Assembly (NCBI GenBank): GCA_001986395.2
Contig: MQVO02000009.1
Coordinates: forward strand, 682,001-746,000
Source of the DNA: Irpex lacteus
Taxonomy: Eukaryota > Basidiomycota > Agaricomycetes > Polyporales > Irpicaceae
Length of the DNA stretch: 64,000 nt
Direction of reading: 5' to 3'
Shown here one piece after another: positions 61,127 through 64,000 of the stretch; the first letter of the stretch is position 1; the number at the start of each line of letters is the position of its first letter. A program made the position numbers and the translations under genes. The notes beneath the pieces are model-generated. The model saw only the letters and a list, made by a program, of their open reading frames with translations. It was not told the origin of the DNA and ran no database searches.

Positions 61127-62400
61127 GACATTGCTCGATAGTTTGGTGAGATCCACGGTTGATCGTGTTATGGGTGTGAAAGCTACGAGGCACGAAACGG
61201 AATAGGAGGAGATAAAGGCGACGCGTGGGATGAATCAGAACTGAACATGACAAAGGCATCACATGTGATACTCACTTCCGACAATCTCAACAGAGACGCC
61301 TTTCCAGAGGCTTTTGACGTTAGGAGAAATCGTCTTGACAAGGTGATGTAGGGGGCCAGGACCACAGCGAAATGCGTGTCCCGTATGTGAATGTAGTGGG
61401 TTTGTGAGTGGCGAACTGGAAAACCAGAGAATGTGGAATCAGGCACAAAGCGTCTAAACAGACAGACTTGAGCCTTTCGTGAGTGGCTCGCTATGTAGTG
61501 TGCAGAGATGTATGACGGAGGGTAGTTGAACCCGCGCAGATGTGCGGTCTAAAGCCTTTTATAAACCTCGGGGAAATGAGGTGACGAACTGTACGTGTGC
61601 GTGCACGGAGTGCAAAAGGGCACGTCTTTTTCTAGGCCCATTCGCGGAATTTGGACGTTTGTCGAAAGATGTCCGCGTTGAGGCTCTGTCAAGTCCGCAT
61701 GGTGATTACTGGCCGGTCCGTGTCATCAAACTAACCTTTACTCTCAAAGTCTCATTCCACAAGAAAAACAGCAATATCGGGTTCCCAGAAACACCCTTTG
61801 AGTAGAGATTTGAGACGAGAAAGAGGGCACAGAAATTTTGAGACGGACTTCAGCCGGTTCAAGTCCGCCGTGATAGCACGCTTTCAAGCCCAGATGCCGG
61901 ACCAGGGCGCGGGCTAGGCACGAGCGCCAAGGGGCCCAGAGGGGTCGACGGAAAAGGAAGCAGTGAGCTTGGGATCCTAATAAATACAAATAAAGGCGCA
62001 TCATGACACGGAGCGCCCAAAACCTTCCACACCGGGCGGTGTCAGGCTGGTGTCAGGCAACTTTGTTTCGACCCTTCATCCCGCCGGCTGTGGCTGAAAT
62101 CTGTTAACTTACAACGTCATGACTGTTCGACCGATCCCATCTCAAGCACCATGCTCGAGTAATTTCTACTGCCTGCCGCTAAGTGGCAACGCTACAGTCC
62201 ACTGCCTAAACTCTTCTTTCGAACATTCGCACTTTTTCTCGGTTGCCGTTTCGTTAGCGTTGCACTGAGAGATCCAAGGGAGTATTCAGGACCAGAGAAT
62301 CGTCTGCTTGCACGAATTTCCACTACTTTCGCCGTACCTACTGTGGGCGTCTGATTGTCTCACTGCCGCCCGTGACTGGCTCGAGCCAACCACAGACTTC
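61127..62400. other. Divergent promoter region
   Basis: Spacer between the TDT transporter (minus) and QRI7 (plus). A TATAAAA string on the minus strand at about 61558-61564 is far upstream of the transporter ATG, so a 5' UTR intron is possible. A frame at 61183-61446 is not needed by the protein and was not annotated. Confidence 0.4.
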
Positions 62401-63954
62401 ATGTTGCGCTCACACCTCACACGATGTGCGGCACGCCTTCACTTGAAAGGCGGTCGAATACCACGAGAACACAGTGTTGCTGCCAGGCCATCGCGGTGCA
62501 TTAGGCAGTTCACTGTCCTCGCTCTGGAATCCTCGGCAGACGACACGTGTGCGGCTGTGGTGACTTCAGAGCGAGAAATTCTGTCAAATGTTGTCATAAG
62601 TCAACACAGCCAGTGCGTATCTTTCCAGTCCTATGTTAAAAATACTCATAAATTCTCGACAGACATGCCGATTTCGGCGGAATTCATCCCTTTTATGCGA
62701 TGCAGAGCCACCAAAGATATATGGTTAGTATTCCACTATTTACCATATGAGTCGTGACAAACGAAACATACCTACTGTATGACAGCCAGAAGCCATTCAA
62801 AGAGCTCTAAGAGAGGCTTCCGTAGAGCTTTCAGATATTGACGGCGTGGCCTTCACTCGTGGGCCAGGTCAGTAATTGTACTCTTGTCACGTCAAAACCT
62901 GCCTGACTATACGTTCGTCAATAAGGTATGGCAGGAGGTCTCACCGCTTGCTCAGTATCGGCAAAGGCTATTGCTGCTGCAATGAATAAGCCAGTAGTTG
63001 GCGTGCACCATATGGTGAGCTTCGTCATGCTCCCTTCCTCGTTGTAGTACTAACCACCACTGTCACCGCAATAGCAAGCTCACGCACTCACACCACTTCT
63101 AACAGAGCGTGACAATATCCCCGAGTTTCCCTTCCTCACCTTGTTAGTGACAGGAAAACACACGCTTCTCCTCCTCGCGAAGTCAAAAACGTCGTTCAAG
63201 GTGCTAGCGACCACAGGCGACGAGAGTGTAGGGCACGCTTATGACAAGGTCGCAAAATTGCTAGCGCTAGAATGGAAGGACATAGGGCCAGGTGCTGCGC
63301 TAGAAGCGTTCTGCAAACACCCAGTAGAAAGCAGGGAACTGCCAACCGAAATCCCCGACATGCCTGTACCGCTACGAGGCCGGCTGGCATTCTCGTATTC
63401 AGGCCTGCACTCGGCTGTTGAGAAGTACATCCGTCTTCGCGGCGGTATACAATCGTTAGACCATTCAACCAAGGTGGCTCTGGCTCAAGCTTTCCAAGAT
63501 GCGGCGATCAAGCAACTTGAGAAGAAACTCGTGCTTGCACTTGATTATTGCAGACAACAGCATGTGCAGATCCGACATGTCGTCCTTAGCGGTGGAGTGG
63601 CAAGCAACCTTCTACTTCGAGATAGGTATGGTAGTCATAATATTTAAGATGAACGTAACACGCAAACTGATAATTGTTAGGCTGAGAGCAAGTTTGGACC
63701 AATACACAGCTTCGGACAGTGATCGCATATCACTCGTCTTCCCTCCTGTAAAGCTTTGTACCGGCAAGTTTTCTCCTTCGGACTCTCAGGACGCTCCTTA
63801 AGTACTAACATGAGTGACCATAGACAATGCAGCTATGATAGCTTGGGCCTCCATGCACCGCTTCCTTGCGGGTGACTACGACGATCTCTCCATTGGCTTT
63901 CGGGTAAAATGGGACATTGAGAGCCTTGACTCCGAGAACGAAGTTATATCGTAG
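62401..63954 (+). CDS. QRI7: Mitochondrial tRNA t6A synthase (Qri7/OSGEPL1)
   Basis: Exons 62401-62612, 62663-62723, 62786-62867, 62926-63014, 63075-63625, 63681-63763 and 63824-63954 encode 402 aa. The Arg-rich, acid-free start (MLRSHLTRCAARLHLKGGR) is a mitochondrial targeting signal. The Kae1/TsaD ASKHA fold follows: VLALESSADDTCAAVV, GGIHPFYAMQSHQRYMP, GVAFTRGPGMAGGL, VGVHHMQAHAL (metal ligands His147 and His151), TGDESVGHAYDKVAK, VVLSGGVASN and DNAAMIAWA. It transfers threonylcarbamoyl to A37 of mitochondrial ANN-decoding tRNAs. The intron after exon 6 has a GC donor (GCAAGT at 63764), needed to join DNAAM in frame. Confidence 0.94.
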
Positions 63955-64000
63955 AGAACAAATCACATAACTATTCTAGTAGCAGCCAAACCTTCTGCAC

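Noticed and set aside
61183..61446. Open frame upstream of the TDT transporter
   Set aside because: It has no family similarity, and the transporter already has a suitable ATG at 61126 leading straight into the first membrane segment. It may be 5' UTR.
1..64000. CRISPR arrays, bacterial operons, ribosome binding sites
   Set aside because: No regularly spaced direct repeats were seen; introns, a Pol III tRNA and gene content are eukaryotic.

Overview
This is nuclear DNA of a filamentous fungus, most probably a mushroom-forming basidiomycete (Agaricomycetes). The inference rests on many short GT-AG introns (mostly 47-70 nt) and on the gene families present: a TPR-CHAT protein, a GH55 glucanase, a class IV chitin synthase, a Con-6 protein and lineage-type F-box proteins. 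Gene models were spliced by hand. Every multi-exon CDS listed keeps an open frame through all its junctions, so exon coordinates are explicit predictions that RNA-seq can test.

Layout. 0.2-0.5 kb: a broken duplicate of the M28 peptidase gene that lies intact at 5.5-8.5 kb. 1.8-5.1 kb: TPR-CHAT (caspase-like) protein. 9.9-15.1 kb: three F-box-like genes. 15.4-17.3 kb: a protein with a SesA/HeLo-like N-terminus, a Cys-rich block and ankyrin repeats. 18.1-20.2 kb: an HbrB/Bit61-type TORC2 subunit, divergent from a mitochondrial carrier (20.9-22.4 kb). 22.6-27.5 kb: a small hydrophilic protein, an 11-exon FAD monooxygenase and a triple Con-6 protein. 29.4-32.8 kb: a 22-exon secreted GH55 beta-1,3-glucanase, followed by an intron-containing tRNA-Ser(GCT). 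33.4-42.8 kb: housekeeping and wall genes (dynamitin, isoaspartyl peptidase/asparaginase, class IV chitin synthase, a dysferlin-domain peroxin). 43.2-51.9 kb: two more F-box-like genes, GPI mannosyltransferase 2 (GPI18) and a repeat-rich stretch holding an F-box pseudogene with a 49-bp palindrome and a tiny Tc1/mariner remnant. 52.8-64 kb: two low-complexity hypothetical proteins, a TspO-like membrane protein, a TDT-family C4-dicarboxylate/malate transporter and the mitochondrial t6A synthase QRI7.

Themes. There is no bacterial-style operon. Conserved single-copy genes alternate with fast-evolving accessory genes. Five intact F-box-like genes in two subfamilies, plus at least one fragment, share the window with a CHAT protease-like protein that keeps its His/Cys pair and with a HeLo-like/ankyrin protein. 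Both latter architectures are linked to fungal cell-death or non-self recognition, so the left 17 kb and the 43-52 kb stretch look like an accessory, possibly defence-related landscape. That link is inference; no NACHT/NB-ARC domain or gasdermin was found. The window also holds unusual gene structures: a predicted 2-nt micro-exon, a 7-nt micro-exon beside a GC-AG intron, a second GC-AG intron, exons of 10-12 nt, and a first exon consisting only of ATG.
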